61,996 nucleotides of DNA, taken from the IMG/VR virus record IMGVR_UViG_3300043436_000818, positions 1 to 61,996 of that record. One strand, 5' to 3'. Below the pieces are notes generated by a model that did not search any database, was not told the origin of the DNA, and saw only the letters and a list, made by a program, of their open reading frames with translations. Made by a program: the position numbers and the translations under genes. Numbering within the stretch: the first letter of the stretch is position 1; each line of letters opens with the position of its first letter. The DNA comes from a virus. Below are positions 1 to 6,936 of the stretch, piece after piece.

Positions 1-127
1 AATGAGCAACAATAAACAAAGTATGAAACTATACACTAAAGAAGACTTTTTAAAAGCCGCTGAATTTTGCGAAGTGTCAATGATAGATGCGAAATATATA
101 ATTGAACGCATTGATGAAGTAAGCGAC
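1..127. repeat. Terminal direct repeat, left copy
   Basis: Bases 1-127 are identical to 61870-61996. An exact overlap of 127 nt is what a de Bruijn assembler using k=127 leaves on a circular contig, so I read it as an assembly overlap and not a packaged terminal repeat. The same stretch, extended to 157 nt, also occurs internally at 31636-31792. Confidence 0.93.
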
Positions 128-283
128 CCCATCGAACTACCAAGTGATGAGGAGATACGAGAAGAGCGATTATTACAATTTCCTGATTCTGAATATGCTA
201 ACAGGGCAAATGATAGACTTGCCTTTTATTGTGGCGCAAAATTCGTAATAAACAAATTCGGAAGTGATAATGAAATGGAGTAA
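2..283 (+). CDS. Small hypothetical phage protein, chimeric N- and C-terminal halves
   Basis: A 93-residue acidic protein starting MSNNKQSMKL. I do not recognise a function. Its first ~52 residues are encoded by DNA identical to the gene at 31637. From PSDEEIREERLL onwards it matches the end of the gene at 57604, including SEYANRANDRLAFYCGAKFVINK. It is therefore a mosaic of two other genes in the window. It overlaps the next gene by 14 nt. If the sequence is circular, the upstream DNA is that before 31636 or 61870. Belongs to a family of small exchangeable genes, probably accessory or host-interaction proteins (inference). Confidence 0.7.
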   Translation: MSNNKQSMKLYTKEDFLKAAEFCEVSMIDAKYIIERIDEVSDPIELPSDEEIREERLLQFPDSEYANRANDRLAFYCGAKFVINKFGSDNEME

Positions 284-647
284 GCAAGATTTGGAAAAAT
301 TCATGCAACTATATCCAGTAACCAATACTGAAGATTTAGTCAAGATATTCAATCGTAACGTTTCCGCATTACGAACTAAGGCACACGAATTAGGCATTCA
401 AAAGACAAATGAAACAATGGTTAATATGTGGTCACGGAGTAATAGCGGACAATTTAAACGAGGTCAAACCGCTTGGAACAAAGGCACAAAAGGACTAATG
501 GAATGTAACGCACCTACACGCTTCAAAAAAGGACAGATTCCACACAACAAGTTACCTGATAATATCCGAGCAATTACCAGTCAATTATCACGATTGAAGA
601 AAAACATAAAAGAAAGGGAGAAACGATATGCCACGCAACAAAATTGA
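270..647 (+). CDS. HTH/NUMOD-type DNA-binding protein lacking an HNH nuclease domain
   Basis: About 125 residues. The N-terminal ~45 residues (WSKQDLEKFMQLYP to AHELGIQKT) look like a small helix-turn-helix of the kind that precedes phage homing endonucleases. Two tandem NUMOD-like motifs follow, one with QFKRGQTAWNKG and one with RFKKGQIPHNK. In related HNH endonucleases a His-Asn-His domain follows; here the protein ends in a basic helix. I infer a DNA-binding remnant or regulator. I chose the ATG at 270 over a GTG at 264. Confidence 0.6.
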   Translation: MKWSKQDLEKFMQLYPVTNTEDLVKIFNRNVSALRTKAHELGIQKTNETMVNMWSRSNSGQFKRGQTAWNKGTKGLMECNAPTRFKKGQIPHNKLPDNIRAITSQLSRLKKNIKEREKRYATQQN

Positions 648-837
648 TGACTTACGCAACCATCTATTTGAAACGATTGAAATGCTCAAGGACAAAGAGA
701 TTGATGTCAACACCGCTAAGGCTATAAGCGAAGTAGCACAAGTCATTGTCAACACGGCAAAGGTTGAGATTCAATTCATCAATCGCCAAAATAGTAGCGA
801 AGAAATAGGATTTATGAAGTTGGAAAATAAGAAATAA
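628..837 (+). CDS. Small phage protein of a widespread early-gene family
   Basis: A 69-residue, mostly helical protein. The pattern DLRNHLFETIEMLKD, AKAISEVAQVIVNTAKVEI resembles a short protein common near regulatory or replication genes of many phages; its function is not known to me. The start overlaps the preceding gene by 20 nt and lies behind AGAAAGGGAG, one of the few purine-rich ribosome sites here. It is the last gene before the intergenic leader RNA at 851. Confidence 0.6.
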   Translation: MPRNKIDDLRNHLFETIEMLKDKEIDVNTAKAISEVAQVIVNTAKVEIQFINRQNSSEEIGFMKLENKK

Positions 838-850
838 ATACCTATATTTG
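820..850 (+). promoter_or_regulatory. Bacteroidota-type promoter for the phage A replication block
   Basis: TTG at 820-822, a 20-nt spacer, then TATATTTG at 843-850, matching the -33/-7 consensus (TTG, TAnnTTTG). Transcription should begin a few bases downstream, right at the structured leader RNA. The -33 half lies inside the end of the preceding gene. Confidence 0.7.
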
Positions 851-954
851 AAGAGTTAACTGAGATGTCGCATATCTCGAAAGTTACAAGATTTTTGCCC
901 GATTGGGTTAGTCTGCGATGCGACCGCAACTAATTCAGTTGGGCGTTTTTTTTT
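851..954 (+). ncRNA. Structured leader RNA with 7-bp kissing loops (phage A copy)
   Basis: Hairpin 1: TAACT (857-861) pairs with AGTTA (882-886), and GAGAT (862-866) with ATCTC (874-878), with a GAA bulge (879-881) and loop GTCGCAT (867-873). Hairpin 2: TTAGT (908-912) pairs with ACTAA (929-933), and TGCG (914-917) with CGCA (925-928), with one bulged C and loop ATGCGAC (918-924). The two 7-nt loops are exact reverse complements. GCCC (897-900) and GGGC (941-944) close hairpin 2, followed by nine T (946-954) and the start codon at 956. The same architecture with different but still complementary sequences is at 59610-59707, so the pairing covaries. I know of no described family that fits; a control element for the downstream replication gene is inferred. 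Confidence 0.8.
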
Positions 955-955
955 A

Positions 956-1495
956 ATGAAAGAATCAATAATAATCTATCGCAGTTTTTATGAAGCGATT
1001 AAAGACTTGCCAAAAGAACAACAAGCAGACGCTTGGAATGCAATCTTTGAGTATGGTTTAAACCAAACCGAAGTACAATTAACTGGTATTGTTTCCACAG
1101 TATTTAAGTTAGTCAAACCTCAATTAGATGCCAATCTTAAACGCTATGAAAATGGCAATAAAGGAGGTAGACCAAAGAACCAAACAGAAACCAAACAAGA
1201 ACCTAACTATAACCAAACAATAACCAAAGTCGAACCTAATGTAAATGTTAATGTAAATGATAATGAAAAGGTTAATGTAAATAAGAAGTTTATTAAACCC
1301 ACACAAGACCAAATTAGAGAGTATATGTTAGAACAAAGAATGAACGATGAATCCGAACGCTTTTACAACTACTATGAGGCAGTAGGATGGAAAGTAGGAC
1401 GTAACCCAATGAAGAATTGGAAAGCAGCGGTAATTACTTGGAAGAAGAACCAACAACCTATACAAACCATTAACAACAATTATAGAGTATTATGA
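956..1495 (+). CDS. DUF6291-like replication/primosome protein
   Basis: 179 residues. The N-terminus (FYEAIKDLPKEQQADAWNAI, then KPQLDANLKRYENG and KGGRPKN) matches the DUF6291/DUF4373 type of phage replication proteins. A low-complexity Asn/Val/Lys linker follows. The C-terminus (FYNYYEAVGWKVG, MKNWKAAVITWKK) is the short tail common to phage DnaD-like initiators and helicase loaders. It directly follows the structured leader RNA; its start codon lies one base beyond the T9 tract. It overlaps the DnaB gene by 4 nt, so a helicase-loader or initiator role is likely. The counterpart after the phage B leader (59712) is a different protein with the same kind of tail. Confidence 0.7.
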   Translation: MKESIIIYRSFYEAIKDLPKEQQADAWNAIFEYGLNQTEVQLTGIVSTVFKLVKPQLDANLKRYENGNKGGRPKNQTETKQEPNYNQTITKVEPNVNVNVNDNEKVNVNKKFIKPTQDQIREYMLEQRMNDESERFYNYYEAVGWKVGRNPMKNWKAAVITWKKNQQPIQTINNNYRVL

Positions 1496-2721
1496 ATTTA
1501 GAACTACACATCGTTAGCAACATAATGTTCTACGAAAAGAACTATGTTTATCTACCCCGAATTAAGGGTAATTGGTTTACTAACCCACTACACCAACAAA
1601 TAATCCAAGCAATGCAATTTTTGTACTTGCAGAACCAACCATTCGGTTTATACGAGATTGTTAACCACATCGGACAAGAGAAAGCCTACGAGGTATCAAT
1701 GATTCTAAATTCTGTTATGGGTACGGGAGAAATTGAACCACATATTAAACAACTCCAAGCGGTATCACTTAAACGTCAATTAGTAGATAAGTTAGGAGGA
1801 TTAGACTTAACACGCGATTTAAAGGCTATTACAAGCGATTTAACGCAATATGTCGAAGAAGCGATGATAGTACACGCAAAAGAATCAATTGCGATGAATA
1901 AGGTAACTGCAAAGACGTTTGACGATATGGTGTCAGCAATCGAGAGAGGTGATTCAATTAATGGTAGACCAACGGGATGGATTCGGTTAGATAGGGTTAT
2001 AGGTGGTTGGAATAAGGGAGACGTTGTTATTATAGCGGGGAGACCAGGTTCGGGGAAGACTTCCATAGCGTTAACCTTTATTCTAAACGCTGCTAAACTT
2101 GGTTCAAAGTGTTTGTTTCTATCATTGGAAATGAGCAACGAGCAAATTGCCAAGCGTTATATGAGTTTGATTTCTTCGGTTACAAACGGAAAGATACGTT
2201 CGGGTAATCTTGACAAACGAGACATTGAAACATTAGCGGTTGCTATTGTAAACGATGACAATGTATTCCACATAGACGATGAGGCGATAGTTGATATTAA
2301 CACAATTAAATCTAAGGTTAAGATTCACAAAGCGAAGTTCGGATTGGATGTATTGGTTATCGACTATTTACAATTGATTAAGGGGAACAAGCAAAACAGA
2401 GAGCAAGAGATATCCGACATAAGCCGCAACCTAAAAGTGTTAGCCAAAGAATTAGATATCACCGTTATTGCATTGGCTCAGTTATCGAGGAAGTGCGAGG
2501 AACGCTCAGACAAACGTCCTATGCTATCCGACATTAGAGAGAGTGGAAGTATAGAACAAGATGCAGACGTTATCTTATTTCCATTCCGTCAAAACTACTA
2601 CGATAGGCAATTACTCGATATTGAGGATAGTGAATTGATAGTTGCAAAGAACAGACACGGAGAGGTAGGAATGATTGAGACTGAATTTATACCATCACGA
2701 ACATATTACAGAGAAAAATAA
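1492..2721 (+). CDS. dnaB: Replicative DNA helicase, DnaB family
   Basis: 409 residues, close to full length for DnaB. The N-terminal domain (1-100) is followed by a linker and a RecA-like domain. Walker A is GRPGSGKT (~183-190), SLEMS follows the next strand, Walker B is LVIDYLQL (~288-295), then LAQLSRKCE, and SDIRESGSIEQDAD with KNRHGEVG near the end. This hexameric 5'-3' helicase unwinds the fork for phage replication. It overlaps the upstream primosome-like gene by ATGA coupling. Only phage A encodes one, so phage B presumably recruits the host helicase. All catalytic motifs are intact. Confidence 0.95.
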   Translation: MNLELHIVSNIMFYEKNYVYLPRIKGNWFTNPLHQQIIQAMQFLYLQNQPFGLYEIVNHIGQEKAYEVSMILNSVMGTGEIEPHIKQLQAVSLKRQLVDKLGGLDLTRDLKAITSDLTQYVEEAMIVHAKESIAMNKVTAKTFDDMVSAIERGDSINGRPTGWIRLDRVIGGWNKGDVVIIAGRPGSGKTSIALTFILNAAKLGSKCLFLSLEMSNEQIAKRYMSLISSVTNGKIRSGNLDKRDIETLAVAIVNDDNVFHIDDEAIVDINTIKSKVKIHKAKFGLDVLVIDYLQLIKGNKQNREQEISDISRNLKVLAKELDITVIALAQLSRKCEERSDKRPMLSDIRESGSIEQDADVILFPFRQNYYDRQLLDIEDSELIVAKNRHGEVGMIETEFIPSRTYYREK

Positions 2722-2743
2722 ATTAAAAATATTTTTGAAAAAG

Positions 2744-2774
2744 TTTGCATATTCAAAAAAAGGTTGTAGATTTG
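2744..2774 (+). promoter_or_regulatory. Strong Bacteroidota-type promoter
   Basis: TTTG at 2744-2747, a 19-nt spacer, TAGATTTG at 2767-2774; a perfect match to the consensus. The ATG of the next gene begins 5 nt after the -7 box, so its transcript would be leaderless or nearly so. Confidence 0.8.
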
Positions 2775-2778
2775 AATC

Positions 2779-3030
2779 ATGGAAACAATGAAAAAAACAA
2801 TAGAAAGAACAAATGACACAAATGTATCAATGGCTAACGGATATATTGCACATAACAACATAGTCCATAAAATTCGTATTGTTAGATATAACATTAATGG
2901 TCAAGATATGGTAAGCATGATACCTGTATGTGGAACATCATATAAACGTGGTCAAGAGAGACTAATAAAAAATGAATCACATATTAATTGTGAAAAGTGT
3001 TTAAAAAGATTATCTAAACAGGGTGCTTAA
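2779..3030 (+). CDS. Small Cys-containing hypothetical protein
   Basis: 83 residues with no recognised family. It has CxxC spacing near the end (NCEKCLKR) plus an earlier Cys, suggesting a small zinc-binding protein. It has its own promoter and its own terminator, so it is a monocistronic unit, probably early and strongly expressed (inference). The last codons and the stop form the 5' arm and loop of the terminator hairpin. Confidence 0.6.
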   Translation: METMKKTIERTNDTNVSMANGYIAHNNIVHKIRIVRYNINGQDMVSMIPVCGTSYKRGQERLIKNESHINCEKCLKRLSKQGA

Positions 3031-3042
3031 TTGCACCCTTTT
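3021..3042 (+). terminator. Rho-independent terminator
   Basis: GGGTGC, loop TTAATT, GCACCC, then TTTT. It overlaps the last codons of the gene ending at 3030. The same hairpin and loop occur at 57114 in phage B. Confidence 0.8.
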
Positions 3043-3055
3043 AAATATTATAGTA

Positions 3056-3232
3056 ATGAATAAAAAAGATAATCGAGGAGGCATTCGCATAAATGCAGGT
3101 GCTAAACCTAAATATAGTGAGCCTACTAAAACAATTGCATTTAGATGTCCAGTATCAAAAATAAATGAAATAAAGTTAGTTGTAAAAAATCAACTTGAAA
3201 AATGGGAGGTAAAAAATGAATTATCAAGTTAA
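3056..3232 (+). CDS. Small ribbon-helix-helix-like protein upstream of the mom-like gene
   Basis: 58 residues: a basic start (GGIRINAGAKPKY), then TKTIAFRCPVSKINEIK, which resembles the strand-helix entry of MetJ/Arc-type regulators common in Bacteroidota phages. I chose the ATG at 3056 because it lies just beyond the upstream terminator. It overlaps the mom-like gene by 17 nt. In phage Mu the small Com protein overlaps and activates translation of mom; this gene sits in the same position but does not look like Com, so a matching role is only a guess. Confidence 0.55.
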   Translation: MNKKDNRGGIRINAGAKPKYSEPTKTIAFRCPVSKINEIKLVVKNQLEKWEVKNELSS

Positions 3233-3893
3233 ACCAATAGATTACCAAGATTGCAAAGAGTGGTTTTTAAAAAAACACTATTTAAAAAGGTTGCCATCAA
3301 TCACCTATTGTTTTGGTTTATATGACAATAATATTTTAATTGGGATATGTTCCTTTGGCAATGCAGTTCCTTTGACTATGAAACGAAGTGTATGCGGTGA
3401 AGAATACGAACATTTAGTATATGAGTTAAACAGATTGATTGTAAACGACAACCACGAGAAAAACATGACCAGTTATTTTGTGGCACAATGTTTAAGACAA
3501 TTACCGAAACCTTTAATTATTGTTTCCTATGCCGATAAATCACAAGGTCATAACGGATATATTTATCAATCTACTAATTTTATTTATTTAGGTTTATCAC
3601 ATACACAAAAGGATTGGAAGATAAAAGGCGAAGAAGATAAACACTCACGCACTTTAATGGATGAATTTGCATTTACTCCTAATCGAATACAACTACTAAA
3701 AGAAAAATATGGAGATAGATTATATCAAGTAGAACGTGAACCAAAACATAGATACGTTTACTTCTTAGGAAGTAAAACACAAAGACAAAAATTCATCAAA
3801 GCATTAAGGCATCAATCACAACCATATCCAAAAGGTGACAATCAACGCTATGATGCTTCTTATCAACCAACAACACAAGCAAAACTATTTTAA
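3216..3893 (+). CDS. mom: Mom-like DNA adenine modification protein (GNAT-fold)
   Basis: 225 residues. The pattern CKEWFLKKHYLKR, ITYCFGLYDNN..IGICSFG, YELNRLIV, YFVAQCLRQLPKP..IVSYAD..QGHNGYIYQ..NFIY is that of the phage Mom family, which converts adenine in phage DNA to N6-methylcarbamoyl-adenine and protects it from restriction. The acyltransferase-like core is complete and is followed by a ~60-residue basic C-terminal extension ending in low-complexity Gln/Thr. Phage B has no counterpart and carries a ParB-methyltransferase fusion instead. Assigned from motif pattern; activity is inferred. Confidence 0.75.
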   Translation: MNYQVKPIDYQDCKEWFLKKHYLKRLPSITYCFGLYDNNILIGICSFGNAVPLTMKRSVCGEEYEHLVYELNRLIVNDNHEKNMTSYFVAQCLRQLPKPLIIVSYADKSQGHNGYIYQSTNFIYLGLSHTQKDWKIKGEEDKHSRTLMDEFAFTPNRIQLLKEKYGDRLYQVEREPKHRYVYFLGSKTQRQKFIKALRHQSQPYPKGDNQRYDASYQPTTQAKLF

Positions 3894-3894
3894 A

Positions 3895-4395
3895 ATGGAA
3901 AACCCTTATCAGAAAATCTATGACCTTGAAAAACAAAACAAGTCATTACAATCAAAAATGGAACGTATGCGTAAGATGTACGAAGACAAGTTGGCAGAAC
4001 TCAGACACGAGATTCTTTACCCCAAAATCAAGTACACGAAAAAACTTGAAGATTGGGAGATTGTATTAGCGGAGATTTGCAAAGTGTACAACACAACCCC
4101 TGCAATGGTATTGAGCAACTCTCGTAAGATGGAATACACCGCACCTCGACATTTATTTTGCTACATCCTACGCTTTCACTACGGAATGAAAGTAGTTGCA
4201 ATAGGTCGGATATTAATAAAAGACCATACAACAGTGTTACACGCTTGTAAAACAATCGAATACTATTTAGAATATGACAAAATCCTCCAACGAAACTACG
4301 CCACCCTCCTTGAGGTATTGGGATTTAACAATGACAAAGGGAATCTACACCACAATAATCATTCTCTACAACGAGTCAGAAGTGGAGTATTATGA
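3895..4395 (+). CDS. DnaA domain IV-like DNA-binding protein with N-terminal coiled coil
   Basis: About 166 residues from the ATG at 3895. Residues ~5-45 form a coiled coil (KIYDLEKQNKSLQSKMERM). The C-terminal ~95 residues carry a DnaA domain IV signature: ICKVYNTTPAMVLSNSRK, APRHLFCYILRFHYGMKVVAIGRIL, KDHTTVLHACKTIEYYL. In DnaA this domain binds the DnaA box through DHTTV. No AAA+ module is present, so it would bind DnaA-box-like DNA without initiator ATPase activity, as an origin-binding or decoy protein (inference). Located after the helicase and mom-like genes. Confidence 0.72.
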   Translation: MENPYQKIYDLEKQNKSLQSKMERMRKMYEDKLAELRHEILYPKIKYTKKLEDWEIVLAEICKVYNTTPAMVLSNSRKMEYTAPRHLFCYILRFHYGMKVVAIGRILIKDHTTVLHACKTIEYYLEYDKILQRNYATLLEVLGFNNDKGNLHHNNHSLQRVRSGVL

Positions 4396-4421
4396 GAAAA
4401 AATATAAAAAGTTAGGATACA

Positions 4422-4452
4422 TTTGTAAAATTGAAAAAAAGTTTTAAATTTG
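4422..4452 (+). promoter_or_regulatory. Strong Bacteroidota-type promoter before the sigma-like gene
   Basis: TTTG at 4422-4425, a 19-nt spacer, TAAATTTG at 4445-4452. The geometry is identical to the promoter at 2744. It faces the sigma-like gene and the co-oriented block towards the terminase. Confidence 0.8.
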
Positions 4453-4551
4453 TGAATCAAACGTAACGAGATTATACAATGGTTAACAACTGAGTCGTGG
4501 TTCTTAGAGGCGTGTTACAAGATAGCACCTAATAAGGACACGGCTGAGGAG

Positions 4552-4956
4552 TTGTACCAATATGCTTTCCTTGCGATTTTAGAAAAACCTAATAAACAAA
4601 TAGAGGAAATTTATGAGGGTGGTTATATACGCTTCTATGTTGTACGGCTCTTGTACAACGCAATACACGGAAAGTGCAGTCCATTTGCAAAACATCGAAT
4701 TCAAGAAAGCGATGAAGTGGAGGAGAGATTTTCAGATGAAGAATCCATACCTTACAAAGAGGCTCAGGAGATTAAGTACATCGCCATTGAACGAACCCTC
4801 CCGAAGTTACATTGGTATGAACGTAAAATCTTCGAGATATGGATGGAAGGAAATTCGGCTCGTGCCATTCACAGACAAACAAAAATCAGTATCAACGAAA
4901 TATTGAGAGTAATAAAAAAAGTAAAACAACAAATAAGAGATGAATACAATCCTTGA
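4552..4956 (+). CDS. Sigma-70-like protein (short)
   Basis: 134 residues from a TTG at 4552, but the frame stays open upstream to 4456 and encodes plausible extra residues (SWFLEACYKIAPNKDTAEEL) that look like the start of a sigma region 2. No ATG, GTG or TTG lies in that extension, so the true start may be a rare ATT/ATA near 4471. The C-terminal half (LHWYERKIFEIWMEGNSARAI, KISINEILRVIKKVKQQI) resembles a region 4 helix-turn-helix. Likely a phage sigma-like or late-gene activator. The counterpart in phage B is at 32612. Confidence 0.6.
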   Translation: MYQYAFLAILEKPNKQIEEIYEGGYIRFYVVRLLYNAIHGKCSPFAKHRIQESDEVEERFSDEESIPYKEAQEIKYIAIERTLPKLHWYERKIFEIWMEGNSARAIHRQTKISINEILRVIKKVKQQIRDEYNP

Positions 4957-5200
4957 AATTATAGGGGTAGCGTGTTTTGCGATTATCCTTGTGAACTTTG
5001 GAAAACCTGCGGACTATGTTAAGCGGTTTATCTACGGAAGTAATCCCTACCATTGGCAATCAATGAAACCCATCGATTGTGCGTTCTGTATGTCTTGGTG
5101 GATAGGGTTATCAATTTTCCTATTTACTTATGGATGGGTTGGCATTTTATACGCATCTATTTCCTCTGTAATTGTAGCACTATTAGATTCTAAAATATGA
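4940..5200 (+). CDS. Small membrane protein
   Basis: 86 residues with an N-terminal hydrophobic helix (ILEIIGVACFAIILVNF) and a hydrophobic C-terminal half with one or two more helices. A DCAFCMSWWIG motif between them resembles short phage/host inner-membrane proteins with a CxxC-W motif. Function unknown. It overlaps the genes on both sides, so it is part of the operon from the promoter at 4422. Confidence 0.55.
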   Translation: MNTILEIIGVACFAIILVNFGKPADYVKRFIYGSNPYHWQSMKPIDCAFCMSWWIGLSIFLFTYGWVGILYASISSVIVALLDSKI

Positions 5201-5523
5201 AAGAACAACTATTATTTATACGCTCATTAGCACCCAAGTATGATGACTTTAAGAGGTCACAAGTATTGAACCTAACACCCGAAGAACAAGCGAAGTTAAA
5301 CAACGCATATAGAGAAATCTACGGACGTAATCTACCAGGTTGCTCATCTTGTTTTGCCGATGCCTTTTTGTCGCTACTAATATTCTCCCAACAACGATTG
5401 GATGAGATAGAAAAGGAAGAGAAAGCCGCTGCGATTGAATCAGAAATACAAACCGCATTCAACGAGATAGAGTTAGCACAATTAGCGGATGACGAGCAGA
5501 AACCAAGACGCAAAAGAAAATGA
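5197..5523 (+). CDS. Hypothetical protein with CxxC motif
   Basis: 108 residues. The N-terminal helical region (LTPEEQAKLNNAYREIYGR) leads to GCSSCFADAFLSLL; the C-terminal third is a charged helix ending in KPRRKRK. It overlaps neighbours by 4 nt on each side. No family recognised; the CSSC pair could bind metal. The start ATG is fixed by overlap with the previous stop. Confidence 0.55.
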   Translation: MKEQLLFIRSLAPKYDDFKRSQVLNLTPEEQAKLNNAYREIYGRNLPGCSSCFADAFLSLLIFSQQRLDEIEKEEKAAAIESEIQTAFNEIELAQLADDEQKPRRKRK

Positions 5524-6080
5524 ATAGTTTTGGAGGAAGTTGGGACGATAAAAAGTGTTTCAATAAAGAACTAGAATGGAACATACACTTAGACGATATG
5601 GGCTACGTTAACCTATTTAAGTCAACTGCGGAATATATAATCCCTATGTGTCACCCTAAAGAGTTTGTAGACTTAGGCGGTGGAATGGGTGGTTACTCAT
5701 TAGCAATGCGTGATAAAGGGGTAAGCGTGAGATACTACGACCAAAACAAATTTCACTATGAATATTACGTTGACAGAGTATTGAACACTATTGCGTACAA
5801 TTGTGACTTTACCGAAGAGAAAATACAAGGTGACTTAGTAGCATCAATAGAAGTGTTTGAACATATACCCGATTCCAAGTTAATACCATTTCTAAGTGAC
5901 TTACAATGTAATTACTTCCATTTCAGTTCAACTCCTAACACAAGCGAACTCGATAAAGAATGGGGACACATCAATATCAAGAATCGCCACCAATGGATAG
6001 ACCTATTTCAATTGTGCGGATTTAGATTTGAGAGGGATTTAATGATGCCTACTCCGTGGGCTATGCTATTCAGTAAATGA
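5520..6080 (+). CDS. Class I SAM-dependent methyltransferase-like protein
   Basis: 186 residues. The glycine-rich SAM loop is VDLGGGMGGYSLAM (~50-63), followed by an acidic YYDQN strand and SIEVFEHIPDS, the typical motif of small class I methyltransferases. No DNA-MTase DPPY motif is visible, so the substrate may be a protein, sugar or small molecule. It lies between a CxxC protein and an HNH gene, upstream of the terminases. It could act with the glycosyltransferase at 7486 (inference). Confidence 0.7.
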   Translation: MNSFGGSWDDKKCFNKELEWNIHLDDMGYVNLFKSTAEYIIPMCHPKEFVDLGGGMGGYSLAMRDKGVSVRYYDQNKFHYEYYVDRVLNTIAYNCDFTEEKIQGDLVASIEVFEHIPDSKLIPFLSDLQCNYFHFSSTPNTSELDKEWGHINIKNRHQWIDLFQLCGFRFERDLMMPTPWAMLFSK

Positions 6081-6328
6081 AGAAATACACCCGAACATAC
6101 CTAACCTATTTTGAATACGATGAAACCGATTTTATACCTTGCGAAGTATGCAACAAACAAGCAGTTGACATCCATCATATCGAGGCAAAGGGAATGGGAG
6201 GAAGTAAGACAAAGGACAACATAGAGAACATAATGGCACTATGTAGAGATTGTCATATGAAGTACGGAGATAAGAAACAATACAAGGATTTTTTAAAACA
6301 GATACACTCAACTAAAATTCGTAATTAA
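6077..6328 (+). CDS. HNH endonuclease
   Basis: 83 residues with a complete HNH fold: structural Cys pairs CEVC and CRDC, catalytic VDIHHIE, then NIENIMALCRDCHMKYG. Small HNH proteins next to terminase genes assist DNA packaging/cleavage in many siphophages; a homing role is the alternative. It sits directly before the small terminase gene, which supports packaging. Confidence 0.85.
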   Translation: MKKYTRTYLTYFEYDETDFIPCEVCNKQAVDIHHIEAKGMGGSKTKDNIENIMALCRDCHMKYGDKKQYKDFLKQIHSTKIRN

Positions 6329-6335
6329 TTCGTAA

Positions 6336-6716
6336 ATGGCAAAGCAAGTACCAGCAAGAAACGGAGGAACACTTACTCGCCCCGATAAAGGTGAAGTAAT
6401 GAATCCTCACGGAAGACCAAAGAAGTTAGTAACACAACTAAAAGAGATAGGTTATCACAAATCACAAGTAGAGGACACAATAAATGCAATGCTTACGATG
6501 TCACGGAAAGAGTTAGAGAAAATAGATAAGAGCGAAGAGTATACAATCCTTGAACGAATCATTGCAGGAACACTTTTGAAATCACACGATAAGAACTCAC
6601 TATTCAACCTTGACCTACTTTTAAACCGCAGTCAAGGCAAACCAAAAGAAACAATCGACCAAAATATCACAGAAAAATCAATCAAAATAACTTTAAATTT
6701 AAATGGAGAACAGTAA
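6336..6716 (+). CDS. Putative small terminase subunit (DUF5681-like)
   Basis: 126 residues. The N-terminus NPHGRPKKLVTQLKEIG is the DUF5681-type motif of Bacteroidota phage proteins next to the large terminase. The helical remainder is suitable for ring assembly, and GKPKETIDQNI near the end is typical. The equivalent in phage B is at 37016 with NPNGRPKGSKN. The assignment rests on family resemblance and position; five small genes separate it from TerL, more than usual. Confidence 0.65.
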   Translation: MAKQVPARNGGTLTRPDKGEVMNPHGRPKKLVTQLKEIGYHKSQVEDTINAMLTMSRKELEKIDKSEEYTILERIIAGTLLKSHDKNSLFNLDLLLNRSQGKPKETIDQNITEKSIKITLNLNGEQ

Positions 6717-6936
6717 AACATTTGTCGGGACTGCGTGGGAAGACCAGTACGGAATCACATTGTCGTTATCAATGAAGCAACTACAAGAGGCAATCGAGAA
6801 TGGCAAAGCACAAGTTAACACTTACGGAGATGTAAGAATCAGAATCGGTAAGTTGCGTGAACCAAATGCCAAGAGTAAGGCTACACACTATGTGAGAATT
6901 TATGAATACAAAAATGAGAGCGAGATTGGATTTTGA
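6703..6936 (+). CDS. Small hypothetical phage protein
   Basis: 77 residues; contains WEDQYGITLSLSMKQLQEAI and a beta-rich second half (VRIRIGKLREP, HYVRIYEYK). No function recognised. It overlaps TerS by 14 nt. The fold may be a small beta-sheet, single-domain protein; the strict overlaps suggest expression with the packaging genes. Confidence 0.55.
   Translation: MENSKTFVGTAWEDQYGITLSLSMKQLQEAIENGKAQVNTYGDVRIRIGKLREPNAKSKATHYVRIYEYKNESEIGF

Noticed and set aside
1-127. Short physical terminal repeats of a packaged linear genome
   Set aside because: The length equals a standard assembly k-mer and the same DNA occurs a third time internally within an ordinary small gene.
851-900. Hammerhead ribozyme in the phage A leader (CTGA...GAAA)
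   Set aside because: CTGAGA...CTCGAAA looks like part of a hammerhead core, but phage B has CTGGAAT at the same place and no NUH cleavage site or third stem is present. The kissing-loop model explains both copies.
3835-3894. Upstream GTG start for the DnaA-domain-IV-like gene
   Set aside because: It would overlap the mom-like gene by 59 nt; the ATG at 3895 lies just after that gene's stop and gives a plausible start.
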